The notes beneath the pieces were generated by a model. The model saw nothing but the letters and a program-made list of their open reading frames with translations, was not told where the DNA came from and made no database searches. This document shows, piece after piece, positions 44,160-54,530 of a stretch of DNA of 64,000 nt (position 1 is the first letter of the stretch; each line of letters opens with the position of its first letter). Source of the stretch: Garcia nutans (taxonomy: Eukaryota; Streptophyta; Magnoliopsida; Malpighiales; Euphorbiaceae); contig CANTUV010000033.1 of assembly GCA_947685225.1 (NCBI GenBank), forward strand, positions 55,281,001 to 55,345,000, read 5' to 3'. The position numbers were made by a program, and so were the translations under genes.

Positions 44160-44506
44160 AACAAGTATCACGACACTTTATTGCTTGATTAATTTATTAT
44201 TTGAATTAACATGCCTGGATTGAATTGTTGTTATATTATATAATTTCTCAATACAAAATTAAAAATATAGCAACATATGGACCCACTTCTGAAAACAAAT
44301 TTTTTTTATTTTTTTGAAAAGTCGTTGGGGAACCGGTAAACCAGCTGTTGTACCTCTGCCCACAGATATAATAGAGAACGAGACAAAATTTAATTACAAT
44401 TGCAGAAATGTCACTTTCGGTCAAAGTACTGTAGAAGTTAAAATATCTTATCAACGAAGCATGAAATTAAATCACGCTTAGACCGAGTGAACCTTAGAGT
44501 TTCGTC
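44160..44506. promoter_or_regulatory. Upstream region of OMT-D
   Basis: About 350 bp of more balanced composition between the AT-rich inverted-repeat zone and the TATA box, including GTCGTTGGGGAACCGGTAAA and GCAGAAATGTCACTTTCGGT. It probably contains the proximal promoter. No specific factor-binding site is claimed. Confidence 0.4.
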
Positions 44507-44517
44507 CCTATAAATAT
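44507..44517 (+). promoter_or_regulatory. Probable TATA box of OMT-D
   Basis: CCTATAAATAT lies about 85 bp before the ATG at 44602, leaving a leader of roughly 55 bp if transcription starts about 30 bp downstream. It is the best TATA match in the upstream region and is missing upstream of OMT-A. Confidence 0.6.
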
Positions 44518-44601
44518 GGACGTACCATAGCAAAAGTATTATGCATATAAGTGTATACTTCATCTTTCATTCTTTCTCCAACTGTTAATTAATTAGAAAA
44601 G

Positions 44602-46217
44602 ATGAACACATTATTATTACCGTCAGCAACATCAAATGATGGAGAGGAAAATGGATATTTGTTTGCCATGCAATTATCCACAATTTCAGTTCTTCCATTG
44701 GTGATAAAAACAGCTGTAGAACTCGACTTATTTGAGATAATGGCCAAAGTCAATAAATTAATATCTTCTTCTGAGCTAGCCTCTCTTCTACCCATAAAAA
44801 ATAACCCAAATGCCACGATGATTATTGATAGAATGTTAAGGCTCCTTGCTAGTTATTCTGTTCTTAAATATGAAACTGTCTCTAATAGACATGCTCAGAC
44901 TCAAATATTATATGGTCTAGGTTCTGTTTGCAAATACTTCATAAAAAATGAAGATGGAGTTTCTTTTGCTCCTTTTATTGTCGGCTATCAGTCCTCGAGT
45001 TTTATTGATGTTTGGTCTGTTTCCATTTTCTTTTTATTTTCTAACTTTGCATTAATCTCTTATTTATTTTATCAAATCTTATAAAAAGTTGCATTATTTA
45101 TATCAAAGAATACTTAGTTTATAATAAATCTAATTCTTTACATTATTAATTATTAATGTATATTGAAACTACAGGCAGCATTTAAAGGAAGTGGTGTTGG
45201 AGGGTGGATCACCAGTTTACAGAGCCTACGGGTTGAATTTCTTTGATTCAAAAGAAAAAGAAGTGATACCAAATTTCAATCAAGTAATGCACAACCTTAC
45301 CATTTTAGTCATGAAGCAAATTCTTGAGAAGTACACAGGGTTTGAGGGATTACATGAGTTGGTGGATGTGGGTGGTGGTCTTGGTACAAATCTCAGTTTA
45401 GTAGTGTCCAAATATCCTCATATTAAGGGTATCAATTTTGATTTGCCTCATGTTATTAAAGATGCACCCCGCTCTCCTGGTAAATTAATTTAACTCTTCA
45501 TTTTGTAACCATATAATCTTTTTTAATTTACATATATATTTTTTTTACTTTAAAATTTTGTATTTCTTAAAACTTTTCATAAGTTAAACAGTTGCTTAAT
45601 TACATATATTATGATAAATATTTTTAATGCATATTTGTGTATATGATATTTTTTATCTTGATCACGAAGAATTTCTTTTCTTTTTTTTAGATTTTTTTAT
45701 ACAATTCATTTTTCTGTTTTAGGTATAGAACATGTTGGAGGGGATATGTTTCAAAGTATTCCAGAAGGAGAAACTATTTTCATGAAGGTAAGCTTGTATT
45801 TTTTTACAAGTGTAATATTAAATTATTTTCCTTACAATATATCTATAAAAAATTAATATATAATGCTTTTTGATACAATTAAAATTAACATAATATTTTT
45901 TAAATTAATTTTAGTGGATACTTCATGACTGGGGCGATGATCAATGCACGACGATATTAAAGAATTGCTACGAAGCTTTATCAAAATTTGGAAAATTGAT
46001 AGTAATAGATTTTGTGGCTCCAGAAAATCCTGAAAATAATATAGTGTCAAAAAATATATATAAATTTGACATGAGTATGTTCATAGCCACTTCAGGAGGA
46101 AAAGAGAGGACATTCAAAGAGTTCGAAATTTTGGGTAGAAGGGCTGGATTTGCAGCAATCAAACTTGTTTGCTCTGCTTATGGCTATTGGGTCATTGAAT
46201 TTTACAAGAACATATGA
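44602..46217 (+). CDS. OMT-D: COMT-like O-methyltransferase, intact, 4 exons, 361 aa
   Basis: This should transfer methyl from S-adenosylmethionine to a phenolic or similar hydroxyl group in the cytosol; the substrate is unknown. Exons are 44602-45014, 45175-45479, 45723-45787 and 45915-46217, all with GT/AG introns, and join in frame to 361 aa (family usual about 365). The N-terminal dimerisation region starts at about residue 20 (FAMQLSTISVLPLVIKTAVE). SAM motif I is LVDVGGGLG (200-208). The catalytic base is His265 in ILHDWGDD. The family's first catalytic Glu position appears as Asp293 (VIDFVAPE), the second is Glu325 (GGKERT). The Glu-to-Asp change makes classical caffeate activity uncertain. 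It is the only intact copy of five in the window. Confidence 0.9.
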
Positions 46218-46922
46218 TGAATTTAGCATGCTCATCTGTATCTTTTTTGGGTTTTAAATAATTAATAAATTCCCTTCTGAAGGGACTTATTGTTTCTTTT
46301 GTTATGTTGTTTTATTTAAAAATAAAAGATTCAATAGCATGACCTATATTTGCTTTTGAATCATGAATTCAATTTGAGGGAGATGTATTTTATTTGTATT
46401 TGTTCAAGTGACTTGATATATATTAATAAAAAATATATATTTATTTTCAACTTATTCGGTAGATATATTCTGAATTTTGTGCACTATTAATATTATTTTA
46501 AATTTTGTTAATTAAATTTCTATATTAATTTGAAATTTTAATTATAATTTTATCATAAGTTATAATTATAAAAAATATATTAATTAAAAGAAAAACATAA
46601 ATTAATTCTTAAACATATTATATTATATCGTATTATTAATTTAATTTTTAAAATTTTGATTATAATTAATTAACTCTTTTTTTTTTTGCAAATCTTCCTT
46701 TTTAAAGTCGATCGTGTAGAACTACAAAAGCGGTAAGACTGAGTTTTAACACAACTACATATCTAGAAAATCAAACTTGAGATCTCTGGTTAATTTTTGA
46801 TTATGATTAATTAACTCTTTAACCATATGGATTTGATTAGTTGGTTTAATCATTTAATTAATTATTAGTAGTTTATTGAATTTTGAAAGTTTAATAATCT
46901 AGTCACTCCTTCTCAAAATAAT
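46218..46922. repeat. OMT 3' flank, copy 3
   Basis: Homologous to 16785-17530 and 30705-31590, including probable polyadenylation-region words such as ATTAATAAAAAATATAT near 46422. No gene present. Confidence 0.7.
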
Positions 46923-47011
46923 AATGAATAGAAAAATTGTAAATAAAAATCCAGAATTATAAAATTATTATAGAATATTATTTTTATTGTTAAGAATATT
47001 ATTACTATCTG

Positions 47012-47048
<37 letters not shown>

Positions 47049-47143
47049 TATTGTTATTATTCCTTTAAATTCATTATTAAGAATTTTATTTTCTTTTGGC
47101 TCTTTATATATATATATATATATAATCTTTTTCTCTGTATTAG
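46923..47143. repeat. Intron remnant of OMT-E with (CTAT)n and (TA)n microsatellites
   Basis: Near-identical to 31911-32115. It carries a longer (CTAT)n run (about 47009-47048) and a (TA)n run (about 47106-47123), ending in the AG acceptor of OMT-E exon 3. Confidence 0.75.
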
Positions 47144-47683
47144 GTACAGAGTATGTTGGAGGAGACATGTTTCAAAATATTCTAAAAGGAGAAGCCATTT
47201 TGGTGAAGGTAAAATAATTCATTTTATTTTACCATTTTTTTATTGGTATTTTTCTCTGCTAGATTTGGTGGTGCATAGACAGTACTCTATCGCATTCCAT
47301 TCCTGTACTTCACAAGTGTATTGATTGTATTTTCATTACAACATATTTCCAAAAAATATAGAATTTTAATACAATTAAAATTAACTAAACTTTTTTTTAA
47401 TTAATTTTAGCGGATACTTCCGTAACTGGGATGATGACGAATGTTTGAGGATATTAAAAAATTGCTTTGAGGTTTTGCCAGAATTTGGAAAAGTGATACT
47501 GTGATAGTGATTGAATACGTAGTTCCAGAAAATCCTGAAAATTATGATGTATTGTTCATGGCTACCATAGGAGGACATTGACAGAGTTTGAGACTTTGGC
47601 TAGAGCTGCTGGATTTGCGGCAATCAAACTTGCTTGCTCTGCTTATGGCTTTCGGTTATCGAATTTTACAAGAACCTTATTAG
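47144..47683 (+). pseudogene. OMT-E: exons 3-4 of an O-methyltransferase pseudogene
   Basis: Exon 3 is 47144-47208 (TEYVGGDMFQNILKGEAILV). Exon 4 begins near 47411 with RILP in place of WILH, so the catalytic His codon is lost; it is shortened by about 30 bp and frameshifted, yet still recognisable (a GDDECLRILKNCFE-like stretch, EYVVPENPENY, AAGFAAIKLACSAYGF) to about 47683. No exon 1 or 2 lies between OMT-D and here. It resembles OMT-C more than OMT-D, so it is a separate ancient paralogue. Confidence 0.82.
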
Positions 47684-47779
47684 TTGACCTATAAGTATAG
47701 CTTAATTAAGCATCTCTCTCTCTCTCTTATTTGGGTTTAAATAAAAAAATTCCCATATATGTAAGGAACTTTCTTATGT

Positions 47780-48409
47780 TTTCATGGCTTGTAACAACTG
47801 CTTCTAAATTAACAAATTGAAAATGTAGGCTTAGTAAACAGTCTCCGGTCTCTAGTACTTGCCATATTATTCCAATGATGATTGTTCATTACAGGTTAGT
47901 TGTAACAAATCATGTCAAATCACTAATTGATTGAAAAACTTCAATTATATTAATGTACAATTGAGCTTTTCCAATTCATTATTCACAAACATTAAAAGGT
48001 TGACATAGTCTTAGCATTATGTAAATGAGACGAGTGGTAGAATCCAGCATGCATTTTGCAATTTACTTGATTTGATCACCAATATTAAGCAAATTATACG
48101 TAGGTTATAACATTATAATTAATATATGTTAATTTGTTATAATTATATATGTCTTGCACAAAAAGGACTAAATTAACTGTTGTTTCTACTCTATAAGAAA
48201 ATCTCCGCTCAGCTGAAACGGTCATAAAATTATGTTAATTAGTCTCTGATTCTCTGTTTGGCTAAGGCCGTCTTAATTAGCCTATCTACTCTTTCTAATG
48301 TTTTTGCAACTCAAATAAGCTCTTTAAATACTTTGTAAAATCCTCTCCCTGTGAATATCCAAGCTTAATTAGTTTGTTCAATTTCTTGTTATTGTATAAT
48401 AAGAATTTA
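47780..48409. repeat. Phytocyanin upstream region, duplicated (paralogue 18800-19277)
   Basis: Aligned with the region before P1 up to the ATG. It contains an extra stretch of about 150 bp (48175-48335, from TTAACTGTTGTTTCTACTCT) not found before P1. Confidence 0.7.
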
Positions 48410-49754
48410 ATGGCTTCCAGTCTTGTTTTCAAATTTTTCATCCTCATTGCTGCCATTATTCCTACAATCTTAGCTTGGGGGAAAGAATTCATAGTTGGAG
48501 ATGAAGCGGTATGGAAATTAAATTAATTTCGATCACCAAGCTTTGGGCTGATGGCAAGAGATTTCATGTTGGAGACAAGCTTGGTATGTACATTTTTTTT
48601 TTCAATGCGAAAAATTCAATTTATATGAGCTTATTATAATGTTTTAATGATTTTTCAGTTTTCAAATATCATGTTGGAGTCTACAATGTGTTGCGAGTGA
48701 ATGGAACTGGCTTTCAGAAGTGCATTAAGCCACCAGCAAGCAAGGCACTAAGCACCGGAAACGACACAATCATTATGGCAACTCCAGGAAGAAAATGGTA
48801 TGTATGTGGAACAGGGAAGCATTGTGAATATGGGATGAAACTATTTATAAATGTACTACCACTTAAAGGAAAAGCAGCCAGCCTACCACCACCCGCAGCT
48901 TCTGTTACTTATGGGAACGAATTCATAATTGGAGATGCAGCTGGTTGGAGACTTGGATTCGATTATCAAGCTTGGGCTAAGGATAAGCACTTCCGAGTTG
49001 GAGACAAACTTGGTACACATTGCATTTATACTTGGCTTTTTTGCAAATTGTGGTTGCTATTTGCATATTCAAATGAAAATTTGTAAAAAATAATAAATAA
49101 TAAATAAATAAACTTCATGTTTGACCCATTTTTGAAGTTGGACTTTGAATAGTCAAACTGGAAAAATAGTAGTAGGGAAAATACCCTAAAAATAAAAATA
49201 TTTTTAAAAATACCCTCTTTTCAATTTTAATTTCAAAAATATATTTTTTAACTTTTAATTCAAAAATACTCTTTTTTTTGAAGTATATTTTTGATATATT
49301 AAAAGTATACTTCATTTGCAAAGATATACAGTGAATATATTTTTAATATATTAAAGATATACTAAAAATATAGGATATTTAAAAAAAAGTTAAAAAATAC
49401 AGAGTGTAATTTTCTCTAAATAGTTATTGAGCAAACTCAGCTTTTTTACTGTTTGGGCCCAATGAAGCATATATTTTTAAATGACAAATTAATGATTTAT
49501 ATGTTGCAGTATTTCAATATTATCCTAGAGCTCACAACGTGTTTAAAGTGAACGGAACTGGCTTCCAGAACTGCATCAGGCCACGGGCTAATGAGGCATT
49601 AACAACCGGAAATGATACAATAGTTTTGGCAACTCCCGGAAGAAAATGGTACATTTATGGTGTAGGGCAGCACTGCGAGAAAGGAATGAAGCTGTTCTCA
49701 ACAGTGCTACCACCAGCTGCTAAAGCACCTTATCATAAGCCATATACTCCATAG
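48410..49754 (+). pseudogene. P4: two-domain phytocyanin, probably inactive
   Basis: Exons are 48410-48583, 48659-49012 and 49510-49754, with intact GT/AG sites. Exon 1 encodes a signal peptide (MASSLVFKFFILIAAIIPTI) and the start of cupredoxin 1, but a 4-bp and a 1-bp insertion near 48522-48546 create an immediate TAA and a frameshift. Exons 2 and 3 remain open. Phytocyanin copper ligands are His, Cys, His, Met/Gln. Domain 1 has Tyr in place of the first His (GVYNV) but keeps WYVCGTGKHCEYGMK. Domain 2 keeps AHNV but has Tyr for the ligand Cys (WYIYGVGQHCEKGMK). Each domain has thus lost one ligand. It ends PYHKPYTP with no obvious GPI tail. Confidence 0.82.
49173..49417. mobile_element. Small MITE-like insertion in P4 intron 2
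   Basis: Absent from the same point in the P1 intron (about 27714). Termini TAGGGAAAATACC and, reverse-complemented, TAGAGAAAATTAC are imperfect inverted repeats. AATAG occurs on both sides (49165-49169 and 49419-49423). The interior is AT-rich and partly palindromic (AAAGTATACTT near 49301). Class uncertain. Confidence 0.5.
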
Positions 49755-49890
49755 ACTATCAACTAATTAAGAGACTTAACTATTTGCTTAATTTTCATTT
49801 AGAAATGAGAGTCGAATTTCCGCTATTATCATGTTTTAGAATAATTAGAAGTGCTCGAATTCTTAGTATTATTTGTAAGGTTGTGTTCTG
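49755..49890. repeat. Phytocyanin 3' flank joined to a foreign gene fragment
   Basis: Matches 28049-28188. Homology stops after GGTTGTGTTCTG, where the NOM1-like fragment begins on the opposite strand. Confidence 0.75.
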
Positions 49891-50675
49891 CTTCTTATGT
49901 TTCTTACCAGGAATGCCATTCTCAAGTGCCTCTATAGGAAACTCTTCAGCATCTGCACCTTCATCAAAGGAATCATGCGCTGATGGAATTCCCTCCAATA
50001 CAAAATTAATTTCATCATCCATCCCCCTCAATTTTCCACCGTTCACCTTGAGTTTCTTGGCAAGTCTTCTCTCTAGTTCCATATCCTTCTGTGCTGATGA
50101 GTCGGCCTTTTTCATATCCATTTCAAGAAATTCTTCAAATTTCGTTTTGTCTTCCTCTTTAAACCCTTCTTTTCTTTCACTGTGGTTGAAGTGTTGGAAT
50201 GATCTTGTCCTAATGGCTTTGATTTAACTTCCATTTGCATTGCCAAGTTCATTTTCTTTGAACTCTGATTTCTCCCAGGTGCCAACTGTTGTTCTCCACC
50301 TTCCCTTTCCCCCAAATTTAGAGTAAATGAATTATTTGATCTGTTCGCATAATTTGGCCTTGAATTCCCAAATGCTGTTTTAGCTTGTCGAGTAAATGAA
50401 TTTTTTAACCTGTTCGCATAATTTGGCATTGAATTCCCCAGCGTTTTATCAGCTTGTTGAGCTCTCTTAAGTTTTTGTGATTTCTGCAAAGATTAGATTT
50501 CCATTATTGTAATTTCCAATATAAAAAAGGAGGATTCCAAAATCTACAAAAAAAAATAAATAAATAAGATGTATCCTCCTTGTACCTCATGTGCCAAACA
50601 AGATTGATGTTTTCGCTCATTCTTTTCTTTCCGAGCTTCTTTTCGCCTTTCTCGGCGTGACTTTGGAGCATCCAT
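49891..50675 (-). pseudogene. 5' fragment of a NOM1/SGD1-like gene (nucleolar MIF4G-domain protein)
   Basis: Exon 1 (50675-50586) encodes a basic start, MDAPKSRRERRKEARKEKNE, with a GT donor. Exon 2 (from 50483 after an AG acceptor) encodes a Lys/Asn/Ser-rich stretch with a local repeat of FGNSRPNYANR-like units. After a frameshift near 50165 it encodes TKFEEFLEMDMKKAD, then LERRLAKKLKVNGGKLRGMD and FVLEGIPSAHDS, wording I associate with the N-terminal part of plant NOM1/SGD1 proteins, which act in small-subunit rRNA processing in the nucleolus. The MIF4G and MA3 domains that should follow are missing: the sequence stops at the junction with phytocyanin flank (49890). It is a truncated, frameshifted copy. 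Confidence 0.65.
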
Positions 50676-51300
50676 TTTTTCTGTGACAGAATCAATCGAA
50701 AATATAATATGAAAGAAGAAAAAAAGAGAAATAAGCACAAAAAAAAATTCTCCTGATCAAAGCTACATAAGCAAACAAGCTGCAGAAAAGGAACAAATAG
50801 CAAAACAAAGTTAACCAGTAAGCTTCTAAAAATTGAGAAATAAGCTATAAACCAGTGAGCGCATTAAAATTTGAACAAAATAGCATCCGTAAGTATCTAA
50901 ATTATTGGCCAACGAAAACAAGCAAGCCTGGTGTTTGAGAGAATCCAGTAGGAAGGATATAAACCTGTTCCTCTAACAATTTACTAAATCGAAATTCAAA
51001 AAACGAAAAAGAAACCTACATTATACTTCGATTTTGAATTGTTTTGTTCAATCAAGGGAAGAAAGTACCAATTGAGCAACAAGAACTCAGACGCACGTTA
51101 AATTTCTTAGATGGTGAGAAAAAAAAACAGTGTAGACTGAATCAGCAATAGAAACATATCTGCAACGCCAATGGCGACGTGGCGATGGTAACCGTTCAGC
51201 CGCGCAGGCGAGGCAACCGGGCGAGCACTGTTGTTTACTCCTAATCTCTGCTCTCGAGTCTGTTTCCTGCTTTTCCCTGCGTTACATATACGTAGATATA
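50676..51300. other. Upstream region carried with the NOM1-like fragment
   Basis: Less AT-rich than its surroundings, with a GC-rich patch at 51165-51235 (GCGACGTGGCGATGGTAACC, GCCGCGCAGGCGAGGCAACC). It probably represents the 5' UTR and promoter of the source gene, so the duplicated piece ran at least 600 bp upstream of its ATG. Confidence 0.5.
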
Positions 51301-51639
51301 TACGGGCTCTTTACAAAAATATAAAAAAAATTAAATTTACCATATTTATAAATTATTTATCAAAATATAAAATTATTTATTAATTTATAATAAATTTATT
51401 ACGAATTTATTATTATAAATTTATAATAAAATGATTAAAATTTTTTTGATAAAAAATGGTGTTATTATTATTATTATTTTTTTTGTATATAGACTATGTG
51501 TGAAGGCCAAGCTGGTTGTTATATAGAATTTGGGCCTAGATTGGCCTGCAAAATTAGGCTTACTGTGCTCTCATTTCATAGTTGAAACTGGATTTGGTAT
51601 CTTTGGAGCTAAACATTATTGAAGGTTGTATGATTAGGC
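51301..51639. other. AT-rich intergenic DNA
   Basis: Includes a dispersed AT-rich repeat (51315-51480, TAAATTATTTATCAAAATAT and TTTATAATAAATTTATTACG) also seen at 58860-59060 and partly at 24890-25070. No gene. Confidence 0.5.
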
Positions 51640-52276
51640 TTAGCTAAAATAAACTTCAGCTGCACTATAAAAGTGAATGTTTGAAATTTTATCAAATTAA
51701 ATAAGTCTAGATATGATTCGGAGCATGGTGGTTAGGAGCATGTATTGCTCATATTCAGATTTTAGATTCGAGTCTTCTAGTTATTTTTCATCCCCATATA
51801 TATAATTTATCAAAAATATATATATACACAGTCCAAAAATATATTTAAATTTGATCTCTCTCTTCATATAGTAAAAATAAAAATTTAAATAAAAATTAAA
51901 AATAATACAAATTTAAATATAATGATTTTGCAGAAATTATAGGATAAATTCAATGACTATAAATAACTAATCACATTAAAATTAAATTGTGATTCCAAAA
52001 TGGGTTAATTTGATTAAAAAAAATCAGAATGAAAGCATTGATTAAGGGGGGATGAATGAGTTTCTAATTCGAGTTATACCATCCATTGAAATTTTGAAGA
52101 ATCTATTTCAGTTGGAGAAAGTTATGAAATGCATAGACTAAACAGTAAACACCCAAATTGTAATTTGATGACAAATGTCTATTCATATTATAATTAGAAT
52201 GATAATATTATGCTTAATTAGATTGCAATATCTCCAAATTTTGCAAACACAGTCAAGAACTTTCAAGTTGGAGAGA
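51640..52276. repeat. Duplicated non-coding flank, copy 2 (paralogue 310-830)
   Basis: See 310-830. This copy is interrupted by a SINE-like insertion at 51704-51802, and shortly after its end (52276) Copia C is inserted. Confidence 0.7.
51704..51802 (+). mobile_element. Probable tRNA-derived SINE (short or truncated)
   Basis: Absent from the paralogous site near 392. It contains a box A-like GGTGGTTAGGAGCATG (51727-51742) and a box B-like AGATTCGAGTCTT (51763-51775), spaced as in a tRNA-type RNA polymerase III promoter. TTTATCAAA occurs on both sides (about 51688 and 51798) as a possible target duplication. The 3' end is AT-rich. It is about 100 bp, shorter than most plant SINEs. Confidence 0.45.
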
Positions 52277-52281
52277 TACTT

Positions 52282-52733
52282 TAAGAAATGTGATGAATCA
52301 ACATTTAATGTCTTGACTAATCAATTAAAGAAAGATTACAAAGAAGTTTAGAAGAACAATTGATTATAAGAACTAGAGAGAGAATGAAAAAGAGAGAATG
52401 AAAATTAGAAAAATTCTCTGTAAAGATAACTACTTCGTCTTTCTTCTTTCAGCTTAAATATACACCATCTGTTATTCTGTTTTGATCAGGTGGTTGTGTT
52501 TTATTCTTCTGTTACAATCAAACGGTGGAGATTATCCAAGTTGGCTTTACTCCACGTGATTACTAACACCTCACATGCTTCAACTTAAAACCCTGCATTC
52601 ACTCATCAAACGGTGGAGATCATTCAGCTTCACACACTCCGCACGTGTGCTTCTTCTTCTTCTTTAAATTGTTTGTAACGGCTATTTGCAGATTTCAATT
52701 TCTTATTCTTCAAACTCAGAGTATCTTGTATTA
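52282..52733 (-). repeat. 3' LTR of Copia C
   Basis: 452 bp, TAAGAAATGTG...CTTGTATTA on the plus strand, preceded by TACTT. Confidence 0.9.
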
Positions 52734-52748
52734 GCCCCCCTCAAACTG
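52734..52748 (-). other. Polypurine tract of Copia C
   Basis: The minus strand reads AGTTTGAGGGGGGC next to the LTR, a normal Copia purine tract. It overlaps the last codons of the reverse transcriptase/RNase H frame. Confidence 0.85.
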
Positions 52749-54530
52749 GGCCATGGATGTCACAAAGGCCGAGTTTGTCCATTAAAAACTTGAAGCGAGC
52801 AGGGGAAAGAGATTTTGTGTATAAATCTGCAAGTTGAAACTCAGTCTTGATGGGTATGAGCTGTACCAGTTCAGAAGTGATTTTTTCTCTTATAAAGTGA
52901 CAGTCGATTTCTACATGTTTCGACCGTTCATGAAAAGTCGGATTTGCAGACAAGTAGATAGCAGATCTATTATCACAGTATAGACTGACTGGTGAAGTAA
53001 GAGGATATCCAAGATCTTGTAGCAAATACCCTACCCATTGGATCTCACAGGCTGTGACTGCTAAAGCTCTGTATTCAGCTTCAGTGGAGGAGCGAGAAAC
53101 GGTTGGCTGCTTTTTGAAGCGCCAGCTGATTAAGGAATCTCCAAGGTAAAGAGCATACCCTGTTATAGATTTTCTTGAATCTGGGCACCCTGCCCAATCT
53201 GAATCACTGAAAGCTTTAAGTGTAGATTTAGAATTGGAAGAGTAAAATAATCCTGTTCCTGGATTATTTTTGAGATATCTGAGTATGCGAAATAATGCTT
53301 GTTGATGTACAGTAGTTGGAGCAGCTAGAAATTGACTTAAGGTGTTAACAGCATATGTTATATCAGGCCTTGTTGTTGTTAAGTACAACAATTGGCCAAC
53401 AAGCTTTCTATATGCTGATATGTCTGACAAGGGATCACCATTTTCTTTTGTAAGTTTGATATTATAATCAATGGGTGTGGAGACCGGCTTTGCTCTAAGT
53501 AACCCATTTTCAGCTAAGAGCTCCAAAGTATACTTCCTCTGAGAAATATGAAGACTAGTAGAAGATCTTGCTATTTCAAGTCCCAGGAAGAATTTGAGAT
53601 TCCCCAAATCCTTAATTTTAAATTTGTTATCAAGAGCCTGCTTAACTGCTTCAATTTCACCCATATTATCTCCTGCAAGAATGACATCATCGACATATAC
53701 CATGAGTGCAGTGAATGAAGTTTCTGATTTCTTTGTGAACAAAGAAAAATCAGATTGGGACTGAGTATAACCAAGAGAGACTAAGAAAATGGTAAGCTTT
53801 TGAAACCATTGTCTGCTGGCTTGTTTAAATCCATATAGACTCTTCTGTAATTTGCATACTGTTCCTGCAGGGACATCCAAGCCTGGAGGTGGCTCCATGT
53901 AAACTTCTTCTGGTAAATCACCATGAAGAAATGCATTATTGACATCTAGTTGTTGGAGATGCCATTTCTTTGTAGCAGCAAGAGCTAATAACAACCTGAT
54001 TGTTGTCAATTTTGCCACTGGAGAAAAGGTATCAAAATAATCCTGTCCTTCTACTTGAGTGTACCCTTTTGCAACCAGTCTGGCTTTGTGCCTTTCAATA
54101 GTCCCATCAGCTTTTAGTTTAGTTTTGTAGACCCATTTACAGCCAATTGGTGTCTTACCAGGTGGTAAAGACACTAGGATCCAAGTGTCATTGATCTTTA
54201 AGGCTTCAAGTTCCTTATCCATTGCTTCTCTCCAGATAAGATGTTTAATTGCCTGGTTATAAGTTTTGGGCTCACTGATAGTTGATACGGCTAGAACAAA
54301 CTTTTTATGTGGAGCAGAAAGCTGTTCATATGTAAGGACTTTTGAGAGGGAGTGTTCTGTTGAATCTTGTTGTTCCTGAGTCTTTATTATGGCCATGTTA
54401 CAGTGATAATCTCTCAAATATTGAGGTGCTCTTCTAGTTCTAATAGAATGACTTGACTCTTCTTGAACTTGTGCAGAAATATCATCAGTTTTATCTGTTT
54501 GAACTTGATGCTGAAGAGAAATTCATCATC
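52741..54530 (-). pseudogene. Copia C reverse transcriptase and RNase H (open 558-aa frame)
   Basis: The open frame runs 54417-52741 and extends without stop upstream to the frameshift near 54520, so its first Met is not the true start. From that Met: IGCKWVYKTK (91-100), LDVNNAFLHGD (157-167), SLYGFKQASRQW (193-204) and the catalytic YVDD at 241-244. RNase H has DWAGCPDSRKSITGYALYLG, the intact Trp in SLISWRFKKQ (a stop in elements A and B), SSTEAEYRALA, LYCDNRSAIYL, FIREKI and QLADLYTKSL. All catalytic residues I can identify are present; the domain is inactive only because it is out of frame with the upstream polyprotein. Confidence 0.88.

Noticed and set aside
51721..51780. Possible tRNA gene (box A and box B-like words)
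   Set aside because: No acceptor stem, anticodon arm or T-arm folds convincingly from the sequence; better explained as a SINE head.
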